Source: Micrococcaceae bacterium RIT 802
Lineage (GTDB): Bacteria; Actinomycetota; Actinomycetes; Actinomycetales; Micrococcaceae
Direction of reading: 5' to 3'
Assembly (NCBI GenBank): GCA_016892645.1
Contig: JAFEMX010000002.1
Location: 124,001-188,000, forward strand
DNA length: 64,000 nucleotides
A program made the position numbers and the translations under genes. Shown here one piece after another: positions 1 through 9,890 of the stretch. Below the pieces are notes generated by a model. It saw nothing but the letters and a program-made list of their open reading frames with translations. It was not told the DNA's origin and made no database searches. Position 1 is the first letter of the stretch. Each line of letters starts with the position of its first letter.

Positions 1-1
1 T

Positions 2-172
2 TCCGTGGGCGCGGCCGCGGTATCGGCGTTCGGGGGCGGTTATCCCGGATACGGTTCCCACATCGGGCCGGGTCTGGTGTTCGGTTACCGGATGGGACGC
101 GACATCGCCGCGCTGGCCGCCGAATCCGGACGGCCGGACGCCCTGGAACGTGCCCTGATCGTCGAGGCATGA
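2..172 (+). CDS. FAD-dependent oxidoreductase (FAD_binding_2 type), C-terminal fragment
   Basis: Only the last 56 codons lie in the window; the gene enters from the left edge. The fragment contains a glycine-rich run with the pattern GGGYPGYGSHIGPGLVFGYR followed by MGRDIAALA. This resembles the C-terminal flavin-contacting segment of the fumarate reductase/3-ketosteroid dehydrogenase flavoprotein family, where a G-x-G-S...GP.l.fG.iaGr motif closes the FAD site. The TGA stop overlaps the ATG of the downstream SDR as ATGA, so the two are probably one translationally coupled operon acting on related substrates. The substrate cannot be told from this piece. Confidence 0.7.
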   Translation, partial: SVGAAAVSAFGGGYPGYGSHIGPGLVFGYRMGRDIAALAAESGRPDALERALIVEA

Positions 173-927
173 CGCCAGTGGAAGAGTCCTTCGCCGACCG
201 CACCGCCGTGGTCACCGGTGCGGCCGGCGGGATAGGTGCCGCGACCGCACGGATGCTGGCCGCTCGTGGGGCCACCGTGGTCATTGGCGATGTGGATCCC
301 CGCGCCGCATCGGTGGCGGAACAGATCTCCGGACGCGGAGGCCTGGCATATGCGGTGAGCACGGATGTTACCGACGAGGATTCCGTCGCCCGGCTCATGG
401 ATGAGGCCGCCCGCCTGGGCGGAGCCGTGGACGTGCTCGTGGCCAACGCCGGGATCGCCGAACGCAAGGGGGTGCTGCACGAACTGGACATGGACCATTG
501 GCGGCAGGTGCTGGACATCGACCTGACCGGAGTGGCGTTGTCCCTGAAGCACGCCCTTCGGCACATGTCGGCGCAAGGCAGCGGGTCGGTGGTCGCCGTG
601 TCATCGATTCTCGGACTCGTGGGACAGGCTGGATCGGCGCCCTACTCCGCGGCGAAGGCGGGGGTGGCGAATCTGGTCCGGTCCGCGGGCCTGGGATATG
701 CCTCATCCGGGATCCGGGTCAATGCCGTCGCCCCAGGCTACGTGGAGACACCCTTGACGGTCGGCCTGGATCAAACTGTACGTTCGCAGATGCTGGCTCG
801 CCAGCCAATGGGACGCCTGGGCACTCCGGACGAGATTGCGGAGGTCATCAGTTTCCTGGCCTCGGATGCCGCAGGATTCGTCACTGGTGCCGTGTGGTCC
901 GTGGATGGCGGGTACGCGGCACAATAG
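169..927 (+). CDS. Short-chain dehydrogenase/reductase (SDR)
   Basis: This is a 252-residue classical SDR, an NAD(P)-dependent cytosolic oxidoreductase. The nucleotide-binding motif TGAAGGIG starts near residue 16. An acidic residue after strand 2 (GDVD) points to NAD rather than NADP. The NAG motif is near residue 92, and the catalytic Ser and YSAAK (Tyr ~158, Lys ~162) are present. The family end GAVWSVDGGYAA closes the protein. Its length is typical. The ATG overlaps the stop of the preceding flavoprotein, so the two probably serve one oxidation pathway. The substrate is unknown; family members handle alcohols, sugars, steroids and acyl chains. Confidence 0.93.
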   Translation: MTPVEESFADRTAVVTGAAGGIGAATARMLAARGATVVIGDVDPRAASVAEQISGRGGLAYAVSTDVTDEDSVARLMDEAARLGGAVDVLVANAGIAERKGVLHELDMDHWRQVLDIDLTGVALSLKHALRHMSAQGSGSVVAVSSILGLVGQAGSAPYSAAKAGVANLVRSAGLGYASSGIRVNAVAPGYVETPLTVGLDQTVRSQMLARQPMGRLGTPDEIAEVISFLASDAAGFVTGAVWSVDGGYAAQ

Positions 928-952
928 TCGGATCAGTCCGCGGGCCCGCGGC

Positions 953-967
953 TAGACTGGTCCAGTG
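953..967 (+). promoter_or_regulatory. Putative leaderless -10 element of the SNF2 helicase gene
   Basis: TAGACT at 953-958 fits the actinobacterial TANNNT -10. Six bases separate it from the GTG at 965, so transcription would begin at or within a base of the start codon. There is no Shine-Dalgarno sequence in front of this GTG, which agrees with a leaderless message. No good -35 is visible. Confidence 0.5.
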
Positions 968-3900
968 GATTCCGACCTGCCGCCTGCGCTGCACGACGCC
1001 CAGATCCAGCGCTTCGTCGGGAGACAAGCCTTCGATCGGGGCTTGCAGTATTTTCTTCTCGGGCGCGTGCAGGACTTCGAGTGGGATCCGGACGTCCGTC
1101 AGGCCTCTGCCTTCGTGCGCGGCTCCGGGGGCAACACGTACCGCAGCATCGTCACCTACACCCGCGGACTCGAACCGGCCATTGGAGTCTGCGGCTGCCC
1201 GGTCCACGAGCGCTGCAAGCACACGGCTGCGCTGCTGCTGGCCGCTTCCGCCATGGCGAGCCAGACCAGGAAGACGGCGGCGGATAAGCTCCGGCCGTGG
1301 CAGCGCCAGATCGAGGCTCTCCTGGACCGCACCGCCGAGGTCCGGACGCCGGCACCGTTGGGCGTGCAGTTCGAGCTCGTGGAGGCGGCGGGCCGGGGCC
1401 GGAAGAAGCAGCTCACCGTCGGGCTGCGGCCCGTGACGATGAACGAGAAGGGCCGTTGGGTCTACTCCAACCTCCGCTGGGGCGGCTTCGGGACAGCGGC
1501 CTCTGCGGGCTACTACTTCGGCGGCCAGCAAACGCCGTTGCAGTTCGGTGAAGCCCAGGAACGCTGGATGCAGGACTTCCACGCCCTGCACGGCCTCGCC
1601 TACGCCAATCCCTACCTCTATCTGGAGCGGTTCTCCTCCCCGGTGCTCTGGCGCCTGCTGGCCACCGCCGCGGATGCGGGGATCGTGCTGCGCGGGTCCG
1701 CCGCATCGGCCACCGTGAGAGTGCATGACCCGGTCGCCGTCGGGCTGGACCTGGTCGACGCCGGCGGGAAGCTGCGCATCACCCCGACCCTGCGCGAGGC
1801 CGAGGCCACCGGGTTCCGGATGGACGCGGGCCCGGCCGACGGGGTGCCCGCGGCCGGACGGAGGCTGCGCGTCATCGGCCGGCCCGGCCACGGCGTGGTC
1901 TGGTGGGACGAGGTGCCCGACCTGCCCCTGAAGGCGACCGCCATTCATCTGGCACCGGCGAATGCCCCGGTTCCCGACGTCGTCGTGCAACTGCTCGGCG
2001 CGGGCAAGCCGTTGGACATCCCACGGAACGGCCGTGATGCCTTTGTGCGCGAGTACATGCCCGAGCTGGTGCGCCGGGCGCGAGTCGGTTCCAGCGACGG
2101 TACCGTGCAGGTTCCCGAACGCGAGCCGCCGCGATTGAGGTTGACCGCATCGCACTTCCGGCGCACGGGCTCGCGCCGTGCCCCGGATGTCACCGGGGTG
2201 CGATTGGCCTGGGACTGGGACTACAGGTTGGGCGACCGTTCCGCGTCCAGCCCGCTGCTGCCCAACGGCGATCCCGACCGTGATGCGGCGGCCGAGGCGG
2301 CGCTGCTGCAGGATGTGGCCGCGGTCCTGCACGATTTCCCCGCCGTGTGGCAGCCGGTGTTCCCGCAGCCGCTGCTCAACCGGGCGGGCGGCAACGATCC
2401 GGTGGAATTGGACGGTGTCGACGCCGCGCGCTTCACCGCCGAGGCACTGCCACGGCTCGAGGCGCTGAACCGGGTGCTGGTAGTGCTGGAGGGCGAGGTG
2501 ATGGACTACGTGGAGTTGACCGACGCCCCCGCAATCTCCGTCAGCGCCAACGAAACCGAGACCAGCGACTGGTTCGACCTCGGCGTGCGCGTCCACCTCG
2601 GGAACACGGAGGTCCCCTTCGACCAGCTGTTCCTGGCCCTGGCGCACGGGGAGGAGTACCTGCTGCTCGCGGACGGCAGCTACTTCTCGCTCGACAAACC
2701 CGAATACCAGCAATTGCGCCGGCTCATCGAGGAGGCCCGGACCCTGCAGGACCACGAGGCGAAGAGCCTGCGGATCAGCAGGCATCAGGCCTCCTTGTGG
2801 GATGAACTCGTCGAACTGTCGACCGATGCGGAGCAGGCCCGGTCGTGGCAGGCCTCCGTCGGCGGGCTGCTGGAACTGGAGCGGATCGAACCGTCGGAGC
2901 CGCCGGCGGGCTTGACCGCCACACTGCGCCGCTACCAGCAGGAGGGCTATTCCTGGCTGGCCTTCCTGCACGACCACGGGCTCGGAGGGGTCCTGGCCGA
3001 CGACATGGGCCTGGGCAAGACGCTCCAGACCCTGGCGCTGATGCTCCACGCCCGGCAGCGGGCCGCGGATTCCGGGGAGGCGGCGCAGCCGTTCCTCGTC
3101 GTCGCGCCGACCTCCGTGGTGCCGAACTGGGCCGCGGAGGCCCACCGTTTCGCACCGGGGCTGCGCACCGCCGTCGTCTCCGAGACCTTGCAGCGCACGG
3201 GGACCGGACTGGCGACGTTGCTGGAAGGTGTCGACGTCGTGGTCACCTCCTATGCACTGTTCCGGCTGGAGAACGAGGAGTATGCCCGCCACGCCTGGGC
3301 GGGGCTGGTGCTGGACGAGGCCCAGTTCGTGAAGAACCCGGCGACGAAGGCCGCCGCCCAGGCCCGTTCGTTCCCGGCCCGCTTCAAGCTGGCGATCACG
3401 GGCACGCCGATGGAGAACAACCTCTCCGAGCTGTGGTCCATGTTCGCGATCACCTCCCCAGGGCTGTTCCCCTCGGCGAAGCGGTTCGAGGAGCTGTATC
3501 GCAAGCCGATCGAGAAGGACGGCGACCGGGACCGGCTGGCCCAGCTGCGCCGTCGCATCCGGCCGCTGATCATGCGCCGGACCAAGGAACTGGTGGCCAC
3601 CGAGCTGCCGCCAAAGCAGGAACAGGTCCTCGAACTGGAACTGTCACCGCGACACCGCACCATCTACCAGCGCCACCTGCAGCGTGAACGCCAGAAGGTG
3701 CTGGGCATGCTGGAGGACATGGACTCCCACCGCTTCCAGATCTTCAGGTCGCTGACGATGTTGCGCCAGTTGAGCCTGGATGCCTCGCTCATCGACGAGC
3801 AGTACGAGGGTGTGCCCTCCAGCAAGCTCGATGCGCTGCTCGAACAGCTCGAGGACATCGTCGCCGAGGGCCACAGCGCCCTGGTGTTCAGCCAGTTCAC

Positions 3901-4324
3901 GTCCTTCCTGCGCAAGGTGGCCCAGCGGCTTGACGACGCGGGAATCGCCCATGCGTACCTGGACGGCAGCACGCGATCCCGCGGGAAGGTCATCGAGACG
4001 TTCACCTCCGGGAAGGTGCCCGTCTTTTTGATCAGCCTGAAGGCCGGCGGGTTCGGCTTGAACCTCACACAGGCCGACTACTGCTTCCTGCTGGACCCCT
4101 GGTGGAACCCGGCGAGCGAGAACCAAGCGGTCGACCGGGCGCACCGGATTGGGCAGACCCGCAACGTCATGGTCTACCGCATGGTCTCCAAGGACACGAT
4201 CGAGGAGAAGGTGATGGCGCTCAAGGCCAAGAAGGCGCAGCTGTTCTCATCCGTGATGGACGAGGACGCCGCCTTCGGTGCCGCGATCAGCGCCGAGGAC
4301 GTCCGTTCGCTCTTCCAGGGGTGA
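965..4324 (+). CDS. SWIM zinc-finger SNF2-family DNA helicase/ATPase
   Basis: This 1119-residue protein is a Swi2/Snf2 ATP-dependent DNA translocase. Near residues 75-93 is a SWIM-type zinc motif (CGCPVHERCKH). A long middle region of unclear fold follows. The helicase core starts near residue 650: Walker A DDMGLGKT (~678), DEAQ box (VLDEAQF, ~783), the motif III region ITGTPMENN (~812), and motif VI QAVDRAHRIGQ (~1054). The arrangement matches the bacterial SWIM-SNF2 proteins found in many actinobacteria, whose role (DNA repair or transcription recycling) is poorly known. GTG 965 is preferred because a -10 box lies six bases upstream. The gene is not coupled to its neighbours. Confidence 0.95.
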   Translation: MDSDLPPALHDAQIQRFVGRQAFDRGLQYFLLGRVQDFEWDPDVRQASAFVRGSGGNTYRSIVTYTRGLEPAIGVCGCPVHERCKHTAALLLAASAMASQTRKTAADKLRPWQRQIEALLDRTAEVRTPAPLGVQFELVEAAGRGRKKQLTVGLRPVTMNEKGRWVYSNLRWGGFGTAASAGYYFGGQQTPLQFGEAQERWMQDFHALHGLAYANPYLYLERFSSPVLWRLLATAADAGIVLRGSAASATVRVHDPVAVGLDLVDAGGKLRITPTLREAEATGFRMDAGPADGVPAAGRRLRVIGRPGHGVVWWDEVPDLPLKATAIHLAPANAPVPDVVVQLLGAGKPLDIPRNGRDAFVREYMPELVRRARVGSSDGTVQVPEREPPRLRLTASHFRRTGSRRAPDVTGVRLAWDWDYRLGDRSASSPLLPNGDPDRDAAAEAALLQDVAAVLHDFPAVWQPVFPQPLLNRAGGNDPVELDGVDAARFTAEALPRLEALNRVLVVLEGEVMDYVELTDAPAISVSANETETSDWFDLGVRVHLGNTEVPFDQLFLALAHGEEYLLLADGSYFSLDKPEYQQLRRLIEEARTLQDHEAKSLRISRHQASLWDELVELSTDAEQARSWQASVGGLLELERIEPSEPPAGLTATLRRYQQEGYSWLAFLHDHGLGGVLADDMGLGKTLQTLALMLHARQRAADSGEAAQPFLVVAPTSVVPNWAAEAHRFAPGLRTAVVSETLQRTGTGLATLLEGVDVVVTSYALFRLENEEYARHAWAGLVLDEAQFVKNPATKAAAQARSFPARFKLAITGTPMENNLSELWSMFAITSPGLFPSAKRFEELYRKPIEKDGDRDRLAQLRRRIRPLIMRRTKELVATELPPKQEQVLELELSPRHRTIYQRHLQRERQKVLGMLEDMDSHRFQIFRSLTMLRQLSLDASLIDEQYEGVPSSKLDALLEQLEDIVAEGHSALVFSQFTSFLRKVAQRLDDAGIAHAYLDGSTRSRGKVIETFTSGKVPVFLISLKAGGFGLNLTQADYCFLLDPWWNPASENQAVDRAHRIGQTRNVMVYRMVSKDTIEEKVMALKAKKAQLFSSVMDEDAAFGAAISAEDVRSLFQG

Positions 4325-4733
4325 GGCCGGCCGTCGTCGTCTCCCGGGACACCGTGCGCGCCGGAACGATGCGGTGGAGACCCGCCTGGACACCATTCGG
4401 ATGGCTTCGGATCATGAAAACCGGAACGCGCATCGACATCGGAGACGTGATGGAGCCATCAACGAGCCCACGCACCGAGCGCCAGCCACGTCCGATGGCA
4501 CCCTCCGCGGGGGACCTGGACGCCCATCGGACCGACGACGAATGGGCGCAGGCACACGACGGCACCGAGCTGCATCCGCCGGAACCGCCTCCACACCGGG
4601 TCTGAGCCAGCACTCCCCGGCGATCCACAGGCCCCTGCCCCCGGGCCCGCGCAGCATGCCGGGTCCCAGCATCGACGGTACCCACGTACCGCCGGACCAC
4701 ATCCCGGGGCACAGAAGGAATCGAAGGCACATC
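4325..4733 (+). other. Intergenic stretch, no convincing gene
   Basis: About 410 bases separate the SNF2 gene from the MFS reading frame. A 63-codon open frame (ATG 4414 to stop 4605) is present, but it has no ribosome-binding site, a proline/histidine-rich low-complexity product and no family resemblance. I do not call it a gene. Probably this holds the promoter of the MFS gene, but no clear -35/-10 pair stands out. Confidence 0.4.
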
Positions 4734-6170
4734 ATGGCCGTCCCCGGAAATACCGTTGCCCCGTCGGGCCAGACGATCATCGCGCGGCTCGAACGACTGG
4801 AAACGTTGTCCTACACGTTCATCGCCATCATCGGGCTGGGCTTCCTGTTCACGTTCTACGACATCTTCGACATCAATGTCTCGTTCATCCAGACATGCAT
4901 CGCCCTGGACCCGCAGTGCACCCCGGAAACGGCGCTGGGGCAGCTGCCGTTCCCCGTCGTGCTGAACCTGCTGGGCTACGTCGTCGGCACGCTGGTCCTC
5001 AGCCCCGTCGCCGACCGGATCGGGCGCCGCAACATGCTGCTCATCACGATGCTGATCACCGGCCTGGGATCCCTCTACAACGCCTTCGCCGGTGACTTCG
5101 TCAACTTCAACATCGCCCGCATCATCACCGGCATCGGCATCGGGGCCGATCTGGCCATCGTGAACAGCTACATCAACGAGGTGGCACCCCGGCGTGCGCG
5201 GGCGAAATTCACCACGATCATCTTCATCATGTCCGCGCTCGGCGCGGTCTTCGGGATCTGGCTCGGGCTGCTGCTGACGACACCTCCCACCGCCTGGCCA
5301 CTGGGGCTGCCGTTCGCCCAGGCGACCCCGGATTTCGAGAGCGGATGGCGCTGGATGTACGGGGTCGGCGCCGTGCTGGCCGTCGTCGCCATCGTGCTGC
5401 GCTTCGAACTGCCGGAATCGCCGCGTTGGCTCGTCGGACAGGGCAGGCTCCACGATGCGGATGCCGTGGTGCAGGCGATGGAACGCCGCGCCGAACGACA
5501 TGGCCCGCTCGCGGAACCAGTGAACGAGGATGCCCCGGTGGCCATCGTCCCGCCGTCGAAGGTGCCCTACCGTGACCTGTTCTCCAATCCGCTGTAGCGG
5601 CAACGCATCCTGCTCCTCTTCAGCCTGTGGTTCATCGGCTACATCACGGTGTACTCCTACGCGTCGGGCTTCACGAGCGTTTTGACCGCCATGGATTATC
5701 CGCCACCTGAAGCAGGCGTCATTGCCGCGGTCGGGGCCTTCGGTTTCCTCGCCGAGGCCATCATCATGTCGTTCATCGTCGAGAGCCTGGAACGCAGGTA
5801 CTGGTTGCCGATCGCCGCCGTCGTGACGCTGATCGGGGCGGTGCTCGTGGCCCTGGCGGGGGTTCAGATCGTGATCGCCTTCATCGGCTCCATCCTGATC
5901 TTCGCCGGCTTCAACATGTGGGTCTCACCCACCTATGCGATGACTGCCGAAAGCTTCCCGACGCGTGCACGGACCACCGGATTCGCGTTGGTGGACGGGG
6001 TGGGGCACATCGGTGGTGGCATCGGGGTCCTCGTGATCGCCCCGCTCCTGCCGCACCTGTCGATCCTGGGGGCGCTCATCCTGATTTCGGCCTTCCTCGT
6101 CGTCGCCGCGGTGATCGCCCAATTCACCACGCACACGCGTAACCGGGCGCTGGACGAGGTTTCGCCCTGA
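4734..6170 (+). pseudogene. MFS transporter gene interrupted by an in-frame TAG
   Basis: The frame begins at ATG 4734 and encodes the first six membrane segments of a sugar/metabolite-porter-like MFS protein. Family signs are VADRIGRRN between TM2 and TM3 and the central motif LPESPRWLVGQGR. TAG stands at 5595-5597, directly after DLFSNPL. The same frame then continues without any shift (RQRILLLFSLWFIGY...) through six more membrane segments to TGA at 6168-6170. Codon use and hydrophobic pattern are unbroken across the stop, and related transporters often have an aromatic residue here (NPLYR), so a single TAC/TAT-to-TAG change is the simplest explanation. Without readthrough the product is a half transporter of 287 residues. 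A sequencing error cannot be excluded. Confidence 0.85.
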
Positions 6171-6192
6171 AGCCCGGCAGCCGCCGTCGTCC

Positions 6193-7356
6193 TCAGAAGC
6201 CGCGGGGCAGGGTGGCCGAGCGGTCGAAGTCCTCGGTGGTGCTGACCAGGCCATCGGCGCCGATGAGTGTCACCGCTCCGTCGGTGCCGCGCCGGTTGCC
6301 GCCGGAAATGTGCGCCCCGGCATCGGCGATGACGTTCTCCAGGGTGACCCCGGAGGCCACGTGCACCCCGTCGAGCAGGACGCTGTGCCGAACCGTTGCG
6401 CCGCTTTCCACGACGGCGCGGGGGCCGATGACCGAATGGATGACGGTGCCCCTCACGTCGGCGCCTGCAGCGACCATCGAATCCTCCACCTGGGCGGTGG
6501 CGTGGATCCGCGCCGGCACCAGTTGGGGCTGGGCGGTGAGGATCGGCCAGTCGGGGTTGTCCAGCTCGGCCCCGTTCCCATCGAGCAGCTGCAGGTGTGC
6601 GGTCCAGTAGGACTGCAGGGTGCCCAAATCCATCCAGTAGCCCTTGTGCCGGTGTTCGGACACGTGGCGGTGCTCGACGAACCAGGGCAACAGGTCCTCG
6701 CCGTAGTCCGCGAGGTCGGCGCCGTCCGCCTCCAGCTCGTCAAGGGCGGTGAGCAGGCTGGCGGCGTCGAAGAGGAAGACCTCCATGGCCACCAGGTTCC
6801 CCGGCGGATCCTGCGGCTTGTAGTCGAAGGCGGTGACGGTGCCGTCGTCGTCGGTGGTGACGACGCCGTAGCGCGACGGGCTCTCGTCGATGAGCGTGGT
6901 CGCCATGGTCAGGTCGGCACCGCGGTCCCGGTGGGTGTCGAGCAGGTCCAGGAAATCCAGCGTGTACAGGTGGTCGGCACTGAGCATCAGGACGAGTTCC
7001 GGATCGAATTCGCGGATCAGCTGCTTCTGCCGGTTCAGCGCGTCGGTGTTCCCCTGGGCGAAGCCCGCCCCATCGGCGCCCTCGAACGGGGACAGGACCC
7101 GCAACCCGCCGTGCGTGCGGTCCAGGTCCCAGGGGCGGCCGTTGGACAGGTGCTCGTTGAGGCTGTGCGGGAGGTATTGCTGGATGATCCAGACGTCGCT
7201 GATGTGTGCGTGCGCGAGGTTGGACAACGAGATGTCGATCAGCCGGTAGGTGCCGCCGACGGGCAGCACGGGCTTGGCCCGCTCGTCGGTCAGCGCGCCC
7301 AATCGGGAGCCCTGTCCTCCGGCGAGGACGAGGCCCAATATCCGGGGCAAGCGCAT
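6193..7356 (-). CDS. glgC: GlgC-like glucose-1-phosphate nucleotidyltransferase
   Basis: This 387-residue protein belongs to the ADP-glucose pyrophosphorylase family, which makes ADP-glucose for glycogen or related alpha-glucans. The N-terminal nucleotidyltransferase signature is LVLAGGQGSRLGALT, followed by AKPVLPVGGTYRLIDISLSN. Other family features are LSADHLY for the sugar-nucleotide site and GYWMDLGTL. After about residue 290 the repeats SMVAAGADVRGTVIHSVIGPRAVVESGA form the left-handed beta-helix. It is slightly shorter than usual GlgC (~405-420). The nucleotide (ADP versus another NDP) is not proved. It starts only 14 bases after the GntR gene and is probably co-transcribed with it. 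Confidence 0.88.
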   Translation of the reverse strand: MRLPRILGLVLAGGQGSRLGALTDERAKPVLPVGGTYRLIDISLSNLAHAHISDVWIIQQYLPHSLNEHLSNGRPWDLDRTHGGLRVLSPFEGADGAGFAQGNTDALNRQKQLIREFDPELVLMLSADHLYTLDFLDLLDTHRDRGADLTMATTLIDESPSRYGVVTTDDDGTVTAFDYKPQDPPGNLVAMEVFLFDAASLLTALDELEADGADLADYGEDLLPWFVEHRHVSEHRHKGYWMDLGTLQSYWTAHLQLLDGNGAELDNPDWPILTAQPQLVPARIHATAQVEDSMVAAGADVRGTVIHSVIGPRAVVESGATVRHSVLLDGVHVASGVTLENVIADAGAHISGGNRRGTDGAVTLIGADGLVSTTEDFDRSATLPRGF

Positions 7357-7370
7357 GGGGGTGGCCTCCG

Positions 7371-8072
7371 TCAGTTTTTGGTCGGGTGCTGCGGCGGGGT
7401 GGCTGCTTCCAGGTGGCCCAGCAGCTCCGCTTCGGCATCGTCGAGATAGCCGCGCAACACCTCGGCGGCCTCGGCGGGCCGGCCGGCACGGAGCCGGGAG
7501 ACGATGTCGACGTTGCGCTGGACGTAGTGCGTGTGGAAATCGGGGGCGGAGGACATGGCGTGGAAGACCAGGCGCATCTGCGCCAGCACACGCTCCATCA
7601 GCACGTGCAGCGATGAACTGCCGGTCAGCCGGATGACCGCCTGGTGCAGGGCCTGGTTCGCATCGGCCATGTCCGGGACCGAACCGACGGCCCGGGCCTG
7701 CTGGGCGCGGGCCACGATGGTGTCCATCTCGTCGAGATCCTGCTCGGTCGGAGTGCCCCAGAGGACGGCAGCCGGTTCGATCATCCGCCGCACCCGGTAG
7801 ATCTCGCGGACCTCCTCCGCTCCGGGGGAGGCCACGAAGACGCCCCGGTTGGGGATCCGCACCACCACGGACTCGCCGGCCAGGGTGCTGAAGGCCTCCC
7901 GCAGGGTGTTGCGCGAGACGCCGAGCGACTCCGAGAGCGACTGTTCCGACAGCTTCGAGCCCGGGGTCAGCCGGCCCTGCGCAATCCGCCGGCGCAGCAC
8001 CGCGGCGATCCATGCGCCGGTGTGGGCGTGCCGCGATTCGTCGGCGTGCAGGTCATCCAGCAGGGCGTTCAT
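7371..8072 (-). CDS. GntR-family transcriptional regulator (FadR/FCD subfamily)
   Basis: This is a 233-residue regulator. The N-terminal winged helix contains the family pattern LTPGSKLSEQSLSESLGVSRNTLREAFSTLAGESVV with the VRIPNRGVFVA wing. The all-helical FCD ligand-binding domain follows from about residue 85. I chose ATG 8072 because GGAG lies eight bases upstream; an ATG two codons earlier has the GGAG only two bases away. It lies 51 bases downstream of the pxp/biotin carboxylase operon on the same strand and 14 bases upstream of the glgC-like gene. It may control the oxoproline/carboxylase operon and bind a small organic acid; this is inference from position. Confidence 0.9.
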   Translation of the reverse strand: MNALLDDLHADESRHAHTGAWIAAVLRRRIAQGRLTPGSKLSEQSLSESLGVSRNTLREAFSTLAGESVVVRIPNRGVFVASPGAEEVREIYRVRRMIEPAAVLWGTPTEQDLDEMDTIVARAQQARAVGSVPDMADANQALHQAVIRLTGSSSLHVLMERVLAQMRLVFHAMSSAPDFHTHYVQRNVDIVSRLRAGRPAEAAEVLRGYLDDAEAELLGHLEAATPPQHPTKN

Positions 8073-8123
8073 GGGCATGGCTCCAATCTACCGCCCGGGC
8101 GCGGTGCCCGGGCCGCACGGCGG

Positions 8124-9890
8124 TCAGCTGATCGTTCCCAACGACTGCCCCTGCACGACGGCGGTGCCCGGCTCGGTGCCACCGCGCGCCAGGGTGCCGG
8201 GACGGTGGGCGGGAACGGTGGTCTCCATCTTCATCGCCTCCAGGATCAGCACCGGGTCGCCTGCGGCGACCTCGGCACCCTCCGCGGCGACCCACTTGAC
8301 CAGGTTGCCGTTCATCGGGGCGGTGAGTTCGGTGCCGTCGCCCGAACCCTGCCCGGCACCCTCGCCAGAGGCGACGATGTCCGCGGAGGAGGCACCGGCG
8401 TCGTGCCGGGAACCACCACCGCGCAGGGCGCCGAGCAGCGCGGCGGGCAGGCCGAGCTGGACCGCCTTGCCGTCGAGCTCGATGGTGAGCGTTTCCCGTT
8501 CGGCGCCGGGGCGGGCGGCGGCAAGATACGGGGAGGCGGCCAGCTCGTCGGCGAAGGAGGTCTCGATCCACGTGGTGTGGACGCCGAAGCGGTCGGTGGC
8601 GGTGAAATCCTCGTGGCGGACGACGGCCTGGTGAAACGGGATGACGGTGGGCAGCCCGCTGATGACCAGTTCGTCCAGCGCCGCCCGGGCCCGGCGCAGC
8701 GCCTGCTGGCGGTCGGCGCCGTGGACGATGAGCTTGGCCAGCAGCGAGTCGTATTCGGTGGGCACGGTGTAGCCGGAGCGCACCCCGGTGTCCACGCGCA
8801 CGCCGGCGCCGGTGGGTGCCTCGAAGGCCTCGATGGTGCCGGGGGAGGGCAGGAAGCCGCGGGCGGGGTCCTCGCAGTTGAGCCGGAATTCGAAGGCGTG
8901 GCCGTGCGGTTCCGGATCCGCGGTGAGCGAGAGGGGCAGGCCGTCGGCGATGCGGAACTGCTCGGCGACCAGGTCCACCCCGGCGGTCTCCTCGGTGATC
9001 GGGTGCTCGACCTGCAGGCGCGTGTTGACCTCCAGGAAGGAGATGATCCCGTCGGGGGAGACCAGGTACTCCACGGTTCCGGCGCCGGTGTAGCCGGCCT
9101 CGCGGCAGATGGCCTTGGCGGATTCGTGGATGCGCGAGCGCTGGTCGTCGGTGAGGAATGGTGCCGGTGCCTCCTCGACGAGCTTCTGGTTGCGACGCTG
9201 AAGCGAGCAGTCGCGGGTTCCGACGACCACGACGTTGCCGTGGGTGTCGGCCAGGACCTGGGCCTCCACGTGGCGCGGCAGGTCCAGGAAGCGCTCGGCG
9301 AAGCATTCGCCGCGGCCGAATGCGGCGGTCGATTCACGGACCGCTGATTCGAAGGCGTCGTCGATGTCCTCGATGCGGCGGGCGATTTTCATCCCGCGGC
9401 CACCGCCGCCGAAGGCGGCCTTGATGGCCACCGGGACGCCGTGCTCGGCGGCGAAGGCGTGGACCGCCGCCGCGTCCGCCAGCGTCCCCTCGCTGCCGGG
9501 GACCAGCGGGGCGCCGGCGCGGACGGCGATCTCCCGGGCGGTGACCTTGTTGCCGAGGTCGCGGATGGCCTGCGGGGTCGGGCCGATCCAGGTCAGCCCG
9601 GCGTCGAGGACGGCCTGGGCGAAGTCGGCGTTCTCCGAGAGGAACCCGTAGCCGGGGTGGACGGCGTCGGCCCCGGAGGCGGCGGCGACGCCGAGCAGCT
9701 TGGCGACGTCCAGGTAGGAATCGGCGCTGGCCGAGCCGTTCAGCGCGTAGGCCTCGTCGGCCAGGCGAACGTGGAGGGCGTCGGCGTCCGGGTCGGAGTA
9801 GACGGCGACCGAGGCGAGCGACGCATCGGAGCAGGCGCGGATGACGCGGACGGCGATTTCCCCGCGGTTGGCGATCAGGACCTTTTTCAT
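8124..9890 (-). CDS. Biotin carboxylase with C-terminal biotin carboxyl carrier domain
   Basis: This 588-residue protein carries biotin carboxylase and BCCP on one chain. The N-terminus [19 protein letters not shown] and [14 protein letters not shown] mark the first domain. The ATP-grasp lid is [13 protein letters not shown], with [17 protein letters not shown] at the active site. The C-terminus has the biotinylation motif EAMKMET (Lys near 553). No acyl-CoA carboxyltransferase is encoded nearby. Instead the ATG overlaps the stop of the fused PxpB-PxpC gene as ATGA. That protein carries the AHS1/AHS2 folds used as the carboxyltransferase in urea carboxylase. The chain could therefore be the carboxylase half of a split urea-carboxylase-like enzyme rather than an acetyl-CoA carboxylase subunit. 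Confidence 0.93.
   Translation of the reverse strand: MKKVLIANRGEIAVRVIRACSDASLASVAVYSDPDADALHVRLADEAYALNGSASADSYLDVAKLLGVAAASGADAVHPGYGFLSENADFAQAVLDAGLTWIGPTPQAIRDLGNKVTAREIAVRAGAPLVPGSEGTLADAAAVHAFAAEHGVPVAIKAAFGGGGRGMKIARRIEDIDDAFESAVRESTAAFGRGECFAERFLDLPRHVEAQVLADTHGNVVVVGTRDCSLQRRNQKLVEEAPAPFLTDDQRSRIHESAKAICREAGYTGAGTVEYLVSPDGIISFLEVNTRLQVEHPITEETAGVDLVAEQFRIADGLPLSLTADPEPHGHAFEFRLNCEDPARGFLPSPGTIEAFEAPTGAGVRVDTGVRSGYTVPTEYDSLLAKLIVHGADRQQALRRARAALDELVISGLPTVIPFHQAVVRHEDFTATDRFGVHTTWIETSFADELAASPYLAAARPGAERETLTIELDGKAVQLGLPAALLGALRGGGSRHDAGASSADIVASGEGAGQGSGDGTELTAPMNGNLVKWVAAEGAEVAAGDPVLILEAMKMETTVPAHRPGTLARGGTEPGTAVVQGQSLGTIS

Noticed and set aside
881-3292. Long open frame of ~800 codons on the minus strand, antisense to the SNF2 gene
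   Set aside because: It is the high-GC shadow of the helicase; the translation is Gln/Gly/Arg-rich with no motif, while the plus strand has complete helicase motifs.
4414-4605. 63-codon ORF between the SNF2 and MFS genes
   Set aside because: No ribosome-binding site, no promoter, and a Pro/His-rich product with no family resemblance.
7357-8013. Upstream extension of the glgC-like frame
   Set aside because: It runs antisense-like through the GntR gene in another frame; the family N-terminus LVLAGGQGSR begins right after ATG 7356.
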